Source of the DNA: Bacilli bacterium
GTDB lineage: Bacteria > Bacillota_I > Bacilli_A > RFN20 > CAG-631
DNA: 28,887 nt
Direction of reading: 5' to 3'
Assembly (NCBI GenBank): GCA_900754115.1
Contig: CAAEBM010000036.1
Span: forward strand, 1-28,887
Position 1 is the first letter of the stretch. The number at the start of each line of letters is the position of its first letter. Below, piece by piece: positions 13,726 through 21,708 of this stretch. The position numbers and the translations under genes are program-made. Below the pieces are notes generated by a model. It made no database searches and was not told the origin of the DNA. It was given only the letters and a program-made list of their open reading frames with translations.

Positions 13726-15115
13726 ATTTTCCTTGAATATATTCATCAATCGCTTTGGCAGCGGTTTTGCCAGCACCCATCGCTAAGATAACTGTTGCTG
13801 CTCCTGTAACCGCATCTCCACCAGCATAAACTCCTTTTCTAGAAGTTGCACCAGTTGCTTCATCAACAATAATTCCACCCCAACGTTGTGTATCTAATCC
13901 TTGAGTTGTGGATTTAATTAATGGATTTGGAGAGGTACCAATAGCCATGATGATACTATCAACTTCTAAAACAAATTCTGAACCTTTCTTTTCAATTGGT
14001 CTTCTTCTTCCAGATTCATCCGGTTCACCAAGTTCCATTTCAACACATTTCATGCCTGAAACAAAACGATGTTCATCAGCTAAAATTTCCACAGGATTTG
14101 TCAATAATTTAAAGATAATTCCTTCTTCTTTTGCATGTTCAACTTCTTCATGACGAGCTGGTAATTCTTCTTCAGAACGACGATAGACAATGTATACCTC
14201 TTCTGCACCTAAACGTTTTGCACAACGAGCTGCATCCATTGCAACATTTCCTCCACCGACAACTGCAACTTTTTTAGCATGTTGAATTGGTGTGTCTTCA
14301 TGTTCTTTATACGCTTTCATCAAATTGACACGAGTTAAAAATTCATTGGCAGAATAGACCCCATTTAAATTTTCTCCTGGAATATTCATAAACCGAGGTA
14401 GTCCTGCACCAGAACCGATAAAAATTGCTTCAAAATGATATTCATTTAACAATTCATCAATGGAAATGACCTTCCCAATAACCATATTGGTTTCAATTTT
14501 TACACCGATTTCTTTTAAAGTTTCAATTTCTTTTGAAACAATTGATTTTGGTAAACGAAATTCAGGAATACCATAAACTAAAACGCCACCAGCTAAATGT
14601 AAAGCTTCAAAAATAGTGACATCATATCCTTTTTTTGCCAAATCACCAGCACAAGTCAAACCAGAAGGACCAGAACCAATAATTGCTACACGATGTCCAT
14701 TTTTCTTAACTGCTTTAGCAGCTTCTTTTATGTGTTCGTTGTGATAATCTGCAACAAATCGTTCCAAACGACCAATTGCAACTGATTCTCCTCGTAATCC
14801 TCTAACACATTTTTGTTCGCATTGTGTTTCTTGAGGGCAAACCCGACCACAAACAGCGGGTAAAGAACTAGATTCACTGATAATTTGATAAGCTTCTTCA
14901 AATTGTCCTTCTGCTACTTTAGCTATAAATTCAGGAATGTGAATATTAACAGGACAACCACTTACACAGGGTTTATGTTTACAATGCAAACAACGTTGTG
15001 CTTCATCAATGGCTTGTGCTTCACTATAACCCAATGCTACTTCTTTAAAATTTTTATTGCGCACACAAGCGGGTTGTGTAGGCATTTCATTCCTTTTTAA
15101 CGACATATTTGGCAT
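13724..15115 (-). CDS. nfnB: NfnB: large subunit of NADH-dependent ferredoxin:NADP+ oxidoreductase (GltD-like)
   Basis: Flavoprotein subunit of the electron-bifurcating transhydrogenase NfnAB, which couples NADPH oxidation to reduction of NAD+ and ferredoxin, or the reverse. In the 463 residues, one iron-sulfur set is Cys42, Cys45, Cys50 and Cys54 (CLHCKHKPCVSGCP), a second is Cys89, Cys93, Cys99 and Cys103. The FAD site is IIGSGPSGLTCAG (145-157) and the NADPH site is VVGGGNVAMDAARC; GIYVAGD-type sequence (VYAGGDAVTGA) lies near the end. The frame is open for 47 more codons into nfnA, but ATG 15115 has AGGAGG 9 nt upstream and abuts the nfnA stop. A free-standing GltD-like glutamate synthase subunit is the alternative; pairing with nfnA makes Nfn far more likely. 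Confidence 0.9.
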   Translation of the reverse strand: MPNMSLKRNEMPTQPACVRNKNFKEVALGYSEAQAIDEAQRCLHCKHKPCVSGCPVNIHIPEFIAKVAEGQFEEAYQIISESSSLPAVCGRVCPQETQCEQKCVRGLRGESVAIGRLERFVADYHNEHIKEAAKAVKKNGHRVAIIGSGPSGLTCAGDLAKKGYDVTIFEALHLAGGVLVYGIPEFRLPKSIVSKEIETLKEIGVKIETNMVIGKVISIDELLNEYHFEAIFIGSGAGLPRFMNIPGENLNGVYSANEFLTRVNLMKAYKEHEDTPIQHAKKVAVVGGGNVAMDAARCAKRLGAEEVYIVYRRSEEELPARHEEVEHAKEEGIIFKLLTNPVEILADEHRFVSGMKCVEMELGEPDESGRRRPIEKKGSEFVLEVDSIIMAIGTSPNPLIKSTTQGLDTQRWGGIIVDEATGATSRKGVYAGGDAVTGAATVILAMGAGKTAAKAIDEYIQGK

Positions 15116-15116
15116 T

Positions 15117-15959
15117 TTATTGAACCTCCTTTTTAAATAGATTGCATACTTCTTCGTGTGCTTTTCTTTCGAAAGATTGGTACATTTTTGCTCTTTCAAT
15201 TGATTCATCAAAATCAACTTCATGGCCATCAAAATCAGGACCATCAACGCAAGCAAATTTTACCTTTCCACCGACAGTTAAACGACAGCAACCACACATT
15301 CCTGTACCATCAATCATAATGGGGTTCATACTAACAATGGTCTTTATATTGTATTCTTTTGTCAATTTGCAAACAAATTTCATCATGACTAAAGGACCAA
15401 TTGCGATGACTTCATCATATTGTTCACCACGTTCTAATAAATCTTTTAACGCATTAGTGACCAATCCTTTTTGTCCATAACTTCCATCATCTGTCATCAT
15501 ATAAAATTCACTGCTTGCAGCTTTAAATTCATCTTCTAAAATCACTAAATCTTTATTTCGAAATCCGACGATAGTGTGTACAACTGCACCTAATTCATGC
15601 AATTTTTTAGCAATAGGATAAGCAATCGCACATCCAACTCCTCCACCTACAACGGCCACTTTTTTTAATCCTTCTACATGAGAAGGAACGCCAAGAGGAC
15701 CGACAAAATCACAGATAAAATCTCCTTCTTGTAAATGATTTAATTTTTCTGTTGTTGCACCAACAATTTGAAAAATAATCGTTACTGTTCCTTTGTTGCG
15801 ATCAAAATCTGCAACTGTTAATGGAATTCTTTCTCCATTTTCATCCACCCGTAAAATAATAAATTGACCTGGTTCTGCTTTTTTAGCAACAAAAGGAGCA
15901 TCAATAACCATTAAAGTAACAGTTGGATTTAATACTTTCTTTTTTAGAATTTTATACAT
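15117..15959 (-). CDS. nfnA: NfnA: small FAD/[2Fe-2S] subunit of ferredoxin:NADP+ oxidoreductase
   Basis: Ferredoxin-NADP reductase-fold subunit (280 residues) that binds NAD(H), the bifurcation-partner FAD and a [2Fe-2S] cluster. An FAD-binding barrel (about 1-95) with PGQFIILRVDENGERIPLTV is followed by the NAD-binding domain with VVGGGVGCAIAYP (about 104-116). Near the C-terminus DGTGMCGCCRLTV and KFACVDGPDFDGHEVDF supply the cluster ligands. The family name in many databases is sulfide dehydrogenase subunit (SudB) or dihydroorotate dehydrogenase electron-transfer subunit, but the gene pair with nfnB is diagnostic. The start has AGGAGGG upstream. A 13-bp inverted repeat lies 22 nt before the gene and may be its control site. 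No convincing dedicated promoter is seen. Confidence 0.9.
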   Translation of the reverse strand: MYKILKKKVLNPTVTLMVIDAPFVAKKAEPGQFIILRVDENGERIPLTVADFDRNKGTVTIIFQIVGATTEKLNHLQEGDFICDFVGPLGVPSHVEGLKKVAVVGGGVGCAIAYPIAKKLHELGAVVHTIVGFRNKDLVILEDEFKAASSEFYMMTDDGSYGQKGLVTNALKDLLERGEQYDEVIAIGPLVMMKFVCKLTKEYNIKTIVSMNPIMIDGTGMCGCCRLTVGGKVKFACVDGPDFDGHEVDFDESIERAKMYQSFERKAHEEVCNLFKKEVQ

Positions 15960-15980
15960 TATTTACCCTCCTAATTTGAA

Positions 15981-16016
15981 TTTTGATGAAAATTTGTTGC
16001 AACATTTTCATCAAAA
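15981..16016. repeat. 13-bp inverted repeat in front of nfnA
   Basis: ttttgatgaaaat (15981-15993) and attttcatcaaaa (16004-16016) are exact complements, separated by 10 nt that include the palindrome GTTGCAAC. The element lies between the alcohol dehydrogenase terminator and nfnA, overlapping the terminator by 3 nt. It may be an operator or an mRNA hairpin before the nfnA ribosome binding site. Confidence 0.7.
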
Positions 16017-16049
16017 CAAACCCTGAAAAAACATTTCAGGGTTTTGTTT
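16014..16049 (-). terminator. Terminator of the alcohol dehydrogenase gene
   Basis: AAACAAA-CCCTGAAA pairs with TTTCAGGG-T-TTTGTTT over 15 bp with one bulged base. The T run on the minus strand is short (GTTTGTTTTG), so termination may be incomplete and allow read-through into nfnAB. Confidence 0.75.
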
Positions 16050-16078
16050 CATTATTCTATTTATTCTTTTAAATTAAA

Positions 16079-17254
16079 TTAGAAATCAACTTCAGTGCCA
16101 TAATATGCACAATTGAACAATTTTTCCATTTCTTTTGGAGTAATTGGTCTTGGATTTGAACCTGTGCAAGCATCACCAACTGCAAGTTCAGCAATACGAG
16201 CAACTTTTTCTTTAAATTCATCTTCTAAGATACCAAATTCTTTTAAAGTCTTTGGAATATTTAATTGTACATTGTAATCATCAATTTTAGCACATAATTT
16301 TTCTACTAATTCTTCATCAGTATTGCCAGTTAAGCCAATAGAACGTGCAATTTCAGCATAACGAGTAGCGCCTGCTTTTGCATTAAATTTGATGACATAT
16401 GGTAAATAAATAGCATTTGCACATCCATGAGGAATATGTCCTGTAGAGAATGCAGCACCAGTCTTATGAGCCATAGAGTGTACAATTCCTAATAATGCAT
16501 TAGAAAATGCCATTCCAGCTAAGCATTGAGCATAATGCATTTGTTCTCTTGCATTTGTATCACCATGATAAGAAGCAGGTAAATAATCAAAAACCATATG
16601 AATTGCTTTTAAAGCTAAAGGATCAGTAAATACAGAATTTAATGTCGATACATAAGCTTCAATCGCATGAGTTAAAGCATCCATTCCAGTGTGTGCTGTC
16701 AAAGTTGCTGGCATTGTTTCAGCTAAAGTTGGGTCAACTACTGCAACATCTGGAGTAATATTAAAGTCAGCTAAAGGATATTTAATTCCTTTTGAATAAT
16801 CAGTAATAACAGAGAAAGCAGTAACTTCTGTTGCTGTTCCTGAAGTAGAAGGAATAGCTAAAAATCTTGCTTTTGTTCTCAATTCTGGGAAATTAAATGG
16901 AATAATTAAATCATCCATTGTCGTGTTAGGATATTCATAGAATGCCCACATTGCTTTTGCAGCATCAATTGGAGAGCCTCCGCCCATAGCAATAATCCAA
17001 TCTGGTTGGAATTTACGCATTGCTTCAGCACCACGCATAACTGTTTCTACAGATGGATCTGGTTCAACGTTTTCAAACAATTCAACTTCAAATTTTGCTT
17101 CATGAAGGTAATTAATCACTTGGTCTAAGAAACCAAAACGTTTCATTGATCCTCCACCGACAACGATGATTGCTTTTTTACCTTTTAAAGTTTTTAAAAC
17201 ATCTAAGCAACCCTTGCCATAATAAATATCTCTTGGTAAAGTAAATCTTGACAT
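16079..17254 (-). CDS. Iron-containing alcohol dehydrogenase
   Basis: Group III NAD(P)H-dependent alcohol dehydrogenase, 391 residues, cytosolic; it interconverts aldehydes or ketones and alcohols and helps reoxidise NAD(P)H in fermentation. Visible signatures: the dinucleotide-binding GGGSPIDAAKAMWAFYE (about 96-112), IPSTSGTATEVTAFSVI (about 136-152), and the two metal-site motifs MDALTHAIEAYVS and GIVHSMAHKTGAAFSTGHIPHG carrying the conserved His residues. It is close to the butanol- and propanediol-dehydrogenase type subfamilies, but substrate range cannot be read from sequence. It has its own promoter (17319-17348) and terminator. A LysR gene lies directly upstream on the same strand and is a plausible regulator. 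The 5' leader contains repeated GATG/CATC segments able to form alternative hairpins. Confidence 0.93.
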   Translation of the reverse strand: MSRFTLPRDIYYGKGCLDVLKTLKGKKAIIVVGGGSMKRFGFLDQVINYLHEAKFEVELFENVEPDPSVETVMRGAEAMRKFQPDWIIAMGGGSPIDAAKAMWAFYEYPNTTMDDLIIPFNFPELRTKARFLAIPSTSGTATEVTAFSVITDYSKGIKYPLADFNITPDVAVVDPTLAETMPATLTAHTGMDALTHAIEAYVSTLNSVFTDPLALKAIHMVFDYLPASYHGDTNAREQMHYAQCLAGMAFSNALLGIVHSMAHKTGAAFSTGHIPHGCANAIYLPYVIKFNAKAGATRYAEIARSIGLTGNTDEELVEKLCAKIDDYNVQLNIPKTLKEFGILEDEFKEKVARIAELAVGDACTGSNPRPITPKEMEKLFNCAYYGTEVDF

Positions 17255-17318
17255 AAATTTTTCCTCTCTCTTTCATTTCTTTCCAAGCATCTTAAATATC
17301 ATCTTTTGATGCAATTGT

Positions 17319-17348
17319 ATTGTAACATACTTTTTTTAAAAATGTTAA
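17319..17348 (-). promoter_or_regulatory. Promoter of the alcohol dehydrogenase gene
   Basis: The minus strand has TTAACA (17343-17348), an 18-nt spacer and TACAAT (17319-17324) with a TGT extension. The leader to the ATG is about 58 nt, with GAGAGGA as ribosome binding site. Confidence 0.65.
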
Positions 17349-17351
17349 TAT

Positions 17352-17385
17352 AAAAAAAGCATATCAGTATATATTTACTGATATG
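17352..17385 (-). terminator. Intrinsic terminator of the LysR gene
   Basis: A perfect 10-bp stem CATATCAGTA / TACTGATATG with a 6-nt loop is followed by seven T on the minus strand. It overlaps the end of the LysR coding region. Confidence 0.92.
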
Positions 17386-18313
17386 TTGGTAAAATATGTC
17401 GAATACTTTTTTTAATTTCTTCTAAAAACCATTTCGTCAATTGATTTTTATAGACATCTAAATTATTTCTTTTGATTAAAATATCCCGATATCGATGCTT
17501 TTCATCTACGCATTTTTTTTGAACTAATTGATGTTTTAATAACACTTCTTCTGGTATCGGAGAAACCCACATATAAGAAGATGTAATTTGACTTAATAAT
17601 TCAAATTGACTTCCTCGTTCATAAATATAGATTTTTTTCCCATCTTTATTTTTTATAGAATTGCGCACATCATCATTATTCATATAAGGAATAGAAACAT
17701 CCCCATGTACAATTTCAACAAAAGAATTTAAATCTTGAATTTGAAGTTCATCTTTACAAGCTAAGGGATGATTTTTGGAAAAGACAACGACAAACTCAAA
17801 ATCAAATAAAGGTTCCCATTTTAAATTTTTATTTTCTAAATATTGCATGAAATGTCTTTCAAAATCTAATGGAAAACGAATCACACCCAAATCAAAATGT
17901 CCTTCTGCAACATTTTTAATCGTCTGAACAGAATTTGTTTCCACATAATCAATGGAGATTTCTTTTTCAAAATTTAAATTTTTGATAAATTGAATAAAAG
18001 CATTAGAAATATAACTCGCTCGAGGAACAGAAAGACTTAAACTTTGCATTTCAATAGGAGTTTTAGTAAACATTTCTTCTAAGCGATCCATTTCATTTAA
18101 AATATTTTTGGCATAATTTAAAAATTCTTTTCCTTTTGGAGTGGCTATTACTCCTGTTCTAGTTCTTTCAAAAATAGAAATATTAATTAGTGATTCTAGT
18201 TTTTTAACATTTTTACTCAAATTCGGTTGTGCCATATATAAATTATTGGCCGCTTCTGTAAATGAGCCTGTTTTTTCCACTTCTACTGCACATCTTAAAA
18301 GCAAAGTATTCAT
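17375..18313 (-). CDS. LysR family transcriptional regulator
   Basis: Transcription factor with an N-terminal winged helix-turn-helix (about 1-60; GSFTEAANNLYMAQPNLSKN is the recognition region) and a C-terminal periplasmic-binding-protein-like effector domain (about 85-300). It has 312 residues from ATG 18313, normal for the family. An ATG 18 nt upstream (18331) has no ribosome binding site, while 18313 is preceded by GTGG and gives the usual LysR start. The gene lies between the nnr operon and the alcohol dehydrogenase gene, on the same strand, with its own promoter and terminator. The effector is unknown; control of the neighbouring dehydrogenase is a guess from position. Confidence 0.92.
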   Translation of the reverse strand: MNTLLLRCAVEVEKTGSFTEAANNLYMAQPNLSKNVKKLESLINISIFERTRTGVIATPKGKEFLNYAKNILNEMDRLEEMFTKTPIEMQSLSLSVPRASYISNAFIQFIKNLNFEKEISIDYVETNSVQTIKNVAEGHFDLGVIRFPLDFERHFMQYLENKNLKWEPLFDFEFVVVFSKNHPLACKDELQIQDLNSFVEIVHGDVSIPYMNNDDVRNSIKNKDGKKIYIYERGSQFELLSQITSSYMWVSPIPEEVLLKHQLVQKKCVDEKHRYRDILIKRNNLDVYKNQLTKWFLEEIKKSIRHILPTYQ

Positions 18314-18354
18314 TCTAGCACCACTTTTCATTATATATTTTTTTATATACTTCT

Positions 18355-18383
18355 ATTTTATTATGAATATAATAAAAAGTCAA
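18355..18383 (-). promoter_or_regulatory. Promoter of the LysR gene
   Basis: The minus strand has TTGACT (18378-18383), a 17-nt spacer and TAAAAT (18355-18360). It begins 2 nt after the nnr stop codon. An A/T-rich inverted repeat (TATATAAAAAAATATATA) lies between it and the start codon. Confidence 0.72.
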
Positions 18384-18385
18384 TT

Positions 18386-19888
18386 CTAATCCTGCTTCAA
18401 AGATTTCATTAAGGTAGGTAAAACTTGAATGACATCCGTTGCTGTTAAACTATATTCACTTTGATTCATTATTGCCCATTCGCCTGCTTTTCCTAATAAA
18501 TAGGTGGCCATTAATGCAGCATTGACATGATATCCATAAAAACTGACAATTCCTGAAAGAATTCCAGCTAAAACATCTCCACTTCCAGCTTTTGCTAATG
18601 CAGGCGTTCCTGCAAGATTAAAATACATCTCATCAACAGTCACAATTGTTGTCACCGCACTTTTTAAAATCAAAAGTACATCAAAATCCAAAACAAATTG
18701 CTTTGCCAAAGTTAAACTTTCATTTTTTATTTTTTCCATAGGTTGTTTGATTAATCGAGAAAATTCTTTTAAATGTGGTGTTAAAATCACTTTGCATGTT
18801 TTATGTCTTAAAATTTCAACTCCAAATTGACTTAAAGTGTTGAGTCCATCAGCATCAATAATCAGTGTTTTTTGATAATGAGATAACAAATATTGTAAAA
18901 TTTGATAAACCTCTTTTGAAACCCCAAGTCCCATTCCTAGTGTAATGACATCATATTGTAAAATTTGCTGTAAATGAGTTTCATCAAATAAAATGTTTCC
19001 TTCTTTATCATTAAATAAAACATAAGTCAATTCTGGATGATGAAGAGCATAAATATCATATAAAGAAGCAGGAATACATAAAGTAGCGTATCCTGTCCCC
19101 ACTTTTAAAGAAGCATACGCTAAAGAAGATAACATTGCAGCACCAGGCAATTGTTTACTTCCAGAAATGAATGCACATTTTCCATAACTGCCCTTATTAC
19201 TATTTTTTAAACGTTTTGTAAAAAATTGATGGTAAAAGGATTCATCTTGAAGATAAACCACATCTTGAAATAAATTTTTTTCTTTGATGTCCACTACTTC
19301 TAATACTTGATAACTATCAATGCCATCATTTAAAAAATGTCCAGTCTTTTTAAATTGAATAGCATAACAATAATGACAACGGATATATTCTCCCATGGAA
19401 AGACCACTATCTCCATGAATACCCGAAGGAATATCAATCGCAATTTTACAAGCTTTGATTTGATTCAAAAAACGAATGCAATTCACCCATTTAGAATCTA
19501 AAGGTCGATTCAACCCAATTCCAAAAAGACCATCAACAAAAACATCATATTTTAAAGAAAGATTTTCAAGTTGATGCACTATCCTACCTTTAAAACGATT
19601 TTGGTTGACTTGATTTTCACTAGATAAGTAAGAGTACTTTGGCTGATAAACTGTAACATTTTGATAATGATTATCAAGTAAATATCGCGCTAGTACAAAA
19701 GCATCGCCACCATTGCCCCCATTGCCCGCAACAATTAAAAAAGAAGTGTTTAGATCAGAAAATAATTGATGAATTTTTAAGTAAAGGGCCCACCCTGCTT
19801 TTTCCATTAAGGATAAAGAATTAGGCTCTTGTGCAATAAAATGCGCATCGATTTTTTGAGCTTGTTTTACACTTAAAACAGGTTCCAT
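18386..19888 (-). CDS. nnr: Bifunctional NAD(P)HX epimerase/dehydratase
   Basis: Repair enzyme for hydrated NADH and NADPH. The N-terminal YjeF domain (about 1-205) epimerises NAD(P)HX; its nucleotide loop is VAGNGGNGGDAFVLAR (53-68). The C-terminal ribokinase-like domain (about 225-495) is the ADP- or ATP-dependent dehydratase, with GSGKQLPGAAMLSSLA and the catalytic AKAGSGDVLAGILSG signature near 440-455. The 500 residues match full-length fused enzymes. Cytosolic. It is the last gene of the operon nudix-mscS-nnr, starting 3 nt after mscS. No terminator is visible after it, and the LysR promoter begins immediately. Confidence 0.94.
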   Translation of the reverse strand: MEPVLSVKQAQKIDAHFIAQEPNSLSLMEKAGWALYLKIHQLFSDLNTSFLIVAGNGGNGGDAFVLARYLLDNHYQNVTVYQPKYSYLSSENQVNQNRFKGRIVHQLENLSLKYDVFVDGLFGIGLNRPLDSKWVNCIRFLNQIKACKIAIDIPSGIHGDSGLSMGEYIRCHYCYAIQFKKTGHFLNDGIDSYQVLEVVDIKEKNLFQDVVYLQDESFYHQFFTKRLKNSNKGSYGKCAFISGSKQLPGAAMLSSLAYASLKVGTGYATLCIPASLYDIYALHHPELTYVLFNDKEGNILFDETHLQQILQYDVITLGMGLGVSKEVYQILQYLLSHYQKTLIIDADGLNTLSQFGVEILRHKTCKVILTPHLKEFSRLIKQPMEKIKNESLTLAKQFVLDFDVLLILKSAVTTIVTVDEMYFNLAGTPALAKAGSGDVLAGILSGIVSFYGYHVNAALMATYLLGKAGEWAIMNQSEYSLTATDVIQVLPTLMKSLKQD

Positions 19889-19891
19889 ATT

Positions 19892-20725
19892 TTAATCCTC
19901 ATGTTTGGAATTTTCAATTGATACAGATAAACGATGATAGGATAATTGAATGTGATGTTTATCAAAAGCCAATTTAACGGCTTCATTTAAATAATAGTAA
20001 ACATCCCAATAATCATCTGTTTTTACCCATGTTCTTAAACTGAGTTCAATTCCACTTTCTTGATAAAACAAACGAACAGCTACTTCAGGATCTTTTAAAA
20101 TCAAACTTTGTTGATTGCAAATTTCAAGCATAATTTCTTTTGCTTTAGCAATATCTTCTTGATAAGCAATTTGAAAAGAGTTGTCAACTCGACGAATATC
20201 TTTACGTGTCAAATTTATAATCGTGTTATTAGCTAATGTTCCATTAGGAAGCATGACCACTTTATTGTCAGGAGTCACTAAAGTAGTATAAAAAGTTTTA
20301 ATTTCTTCCACTGTTCCTTCTACATCTTGAGCAGCAATATAATCCCCTAATTTAAAAGGACGCATGACTAAAATCACTAATCCACCAGCAAAATTAGATA
20401 ATGATCCTTGAATCGCTAAACCAATTGCCACCCCAACGGCTCCAATAATGCTTCCAATTGCTGCAGTATCAATTCCAACATATCCTAAAAAAAGGATAAG
20501 CGCCAATACTTTTAACCCTTTTCTTAATACACTATAGGTCACTTCAGAAATGGTTCGATCGACTTGTTTCTTTTCTAATCTTCTTTTAATTTTTTTAGAT
20601 AAAGCATTAATAATTTTAAAAACAATGAGTAAAACAATAAACCCAATTAATAACTTTACTCCACTTGTTGATAGCCATTGAATAATATCATTTAAAATTT
20701 CTTTCCAATTAATTGCTAAATACAT
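19892..20725 (-). CDS. Small-conductance mechanosensitive channel (MscS family)
   Basis: Membrane channel that opens under osmotic downshock. The 277 residues show an N-terminal helix (about 18-40), further hydrophobic segments, and the pore-lining Gly/Ala-rich helix IGSIIGAVGVAIGLAIQG (about 92-109), followed by the conserved SNFAGGLVILVMRPFKLGDYI that leads into the beta domain. It is the usual size for MscS/YggB-type channels. Its start lies inside the end of the nudix gene (10-bp overlap), and the nnr gene follows after 3 nt, so all three are one operon. The conserved signatures leave little doubt about family; conductance and gating are not predictable. Confidence 0.93.
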   Translation of the reverse strand: MYLAINWKEILNDIIQWLSTSGVKLLIGFIVLLIVFKIINALSKKIKRRLEKKQVDRTISEVTYSVLRKGLKVLALILFLGYVGIDTAAIGSIIGAVGVAIGLAIQGSLSNFAGGLVILVMRPFKLGDYIAAQDVEGTVEEIKTFYTTLVTPDNKVVMLPNGTLANNTIINLTRKDIRRVDNSFQIAYQEDIAKAKEIMLEICNQQSLILKDPEVAVRLFYQESGIELSLRTWVKTDDYWDVYYYLNEAVKLAFDKHHIQLSYHRLSVSIENSKHED

Positions 20726-21153
20726 GATTTTTCAACTCCTTTTTGATAGTGTGTTTGAATATAAGCAAGTGCTTTTAAAAAACAATTTTTATCTGATTCA
20801 TGAGTCAAAATTTGATAAGTTTCTTTTTCATTTAACCAAAACGCTTGGGCTACTTCTTTTTGTTGAACAACAATTTTTCCTTTTTGATATAAAGCAACAA
20901 AAAAAACGACATCTTTAATAATTCCTTCAAATGGAGAGTAAGTAATCGTCTCTTTAAAACCAGTGTCTAGTTTTACTTCTAAATTGGTTTCTTCTTTAAT
21001 CTCGCGTAGAGCCGTTTCTTCTTCCGTTTCTTGATTTTCAACATGACCTTTGGGAAACGAAAAATGTCCTAATTGCATTTTTAAAACTAAAAACTGGAAA
21101 GTAGCATTTTTTATTCTAAAAACAATCGCTCCACAAGATTTTTCTTTTTTCAT
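20716..21153 (-). CDS. Nudix hydrolase
   Basis: Nudix-fold pyrophosphohydrolase of 145 residues. The Nudix box runs from GHVENQETEEETALREIKEE: Gly-x5-Glu-x7-Arg-Glu-Ile-x-Glu-Glu, with Asn where the second Gly of the consensus usually stands. The N-terminus KKEKSCGAIVFR is typical of the diadenosine tetraphosphate hydrolase-like group (bis(5'-nucleosyl)-tetraphosphatase), so Ap4A is a reasonable substrate guess but not proven. Cytosolic, first gene of the operon with mscS and nnr. It starts with ATG after GAGG and has an extended -10 promoter 24 nt upstream. Confidence 0.9.
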   Translation of the reverse strand: MKKEKSCGAIVFRIKNATFQFLVLKMQLGHFSFPKGHVENQETEEETALREIKEETNLEVKLDTGFKETITYSPFEGIIKDVVFFVALYQKGKIVVQQKEVAQAFWLNEKETYQILTHESDKNCFLKALAYIQTHYQKGVEKSCI

Positions 21154-21176
21154 AAACTAGCCTCTTTTCTTTTTTT

Positions 21177-21185
21177 ATTATAACA
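21177..21185 (-). promoter_or_regulatory. Extended -10 element of the nudix-mscS-nnr operon
   Basis: On the minus strand TGTTATAAT carries the TGn extension, 23 nt upstream of the nudix ATG. No strong -35 is visible. Confidence 0.55.
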
Positions 21186-21202
21186 TAAATTTTATAATTT
21201 AT

Positions 21203-21230
21203 AAAAAAAGAACTTCTACAAAGTCCTTTT
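21203..21230 (-). terminator. Terminator of the 90-residue membrane protein gene
   Basis: On the minus strand AAAAGGACTT / AAGTTCTTTT pair over 10 positions with one G-U, loop of 5, followed by a T run. It starts just after the stop codon of the gene at 21237. Confidence 0.85.
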
Positions 21231-21236
21231 CTTTTT

Positions 21237-21509
21237 CTATGCTTCTAAAGTGACAACAATCATTTCTTTTTTAGTATGCAAAGCATTATAAATAAAAACA
21301 ATGGTGAATAATGTACAACACATGACAACTAATTTAGGAATAATTAATGATGATTTATTGAAAGTCTTCCATTTTTTTGTTCGTGTTTTTTTCATTAATT
21401 TTGCCTCATTATTGGTTTTAGATTGAACTTTAAAACCATTTCTTTCATACACGTCAATCACACTTTCAAATTCAGCTAACGTTTTAGTCATTTTCTTAGA
21501 TTGTTTCAT
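21237..21509 (-). CDS. Small single-pass membrane protein of unknown function
   Basis: 90-residue protein with a charged N-terminal half (about 1-52) and one hydrophobic segment (SLIIPKLVVMCCTLFTIVFI, about 54-73), followed by a short tail. The stretch YERNGFKVQSKTNNEAKLMK resembles a motif seen in small Bacilli membrane proteins of the form Gly-x-Lys-Val-x-Ser-x-Thr-x-x-x-Ala-x-Leu; no function is known to me. GGGAGGA sits 6 nt before the ATG. It is monocistronic, with its own terminator. Its promoter contains a seven-G spacer of suboptimal length, so expression may be low or switchable. The probable topology is N-terminus in the cytoplasm, given the many Lys and Arg before the helix. Confidence 0.7.
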   Translation of the reverse strand: MKQSKKMTKTLAEFESVIDVYERNGFKVQSKTNNEAKLMKKTRTKKWKTFNKSSLIIPKLVVMCCTLFTIVFIYNALHTKKEMIVVTLEA

Positions 21510-21543
21510 TTAAAATCCTCCCTTTTTTCAACTCTCTAACTCA

Positions 21544-21567
21544 ATTATACCCCCCCGCAAAAGTCAA
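21544..21567 (-). promoter_or_regulatory. Promoter with a G7 spacer, possibly phase-variable
   Basis: The minus strand has TTGACT (21562-21567), TTTGC, seven G, then TATAAT (21544-21549). The spacer is 12 nt, 5 short of optimal. A homopolymer run between -35 and -10 is the layout known from phase-variable promoters, where slippage changes spacing. Only one length is seen here, so variation is inferred. Confidence 0.55.
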
Positions 21568-21616
21568 GGCTTTTTGTCGATTCTAATAATTTTTTGTTAA
21601 TCAAAGCAATCCTTAC

Positions 21617-21646
21617 ACAAAAAAAGTCTTTATAAAAGAAGACTTT
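21617..21646 (-). terminator. Terminator of the PNPOx-like gene
   Basis: On the minus strand AAAGTCTT / AAGACTTT form an 8-bp stem with an 8-nt loop, followed by a run of T. It lies 24 nt after the second stop codon discussed for the gene at 21709. Confidence 0.82.
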
Positions 21647-21708
21647 AAAACTTGATAACCTTTAAAAAACTACAGTTTAACCCACTCCGTTTTCAAATCT
21701 TTATAAAC

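Noticed and set aside
15116..15256. N-terminal extension of nfnB into nfnA
   Set aside because: The frame is open, but the residues (MLALMVLILMAM and so on) are out-of-frame nfnA sequence. The ATG at 15115 has a strong ribosome binding site and gives the family N-terminus.
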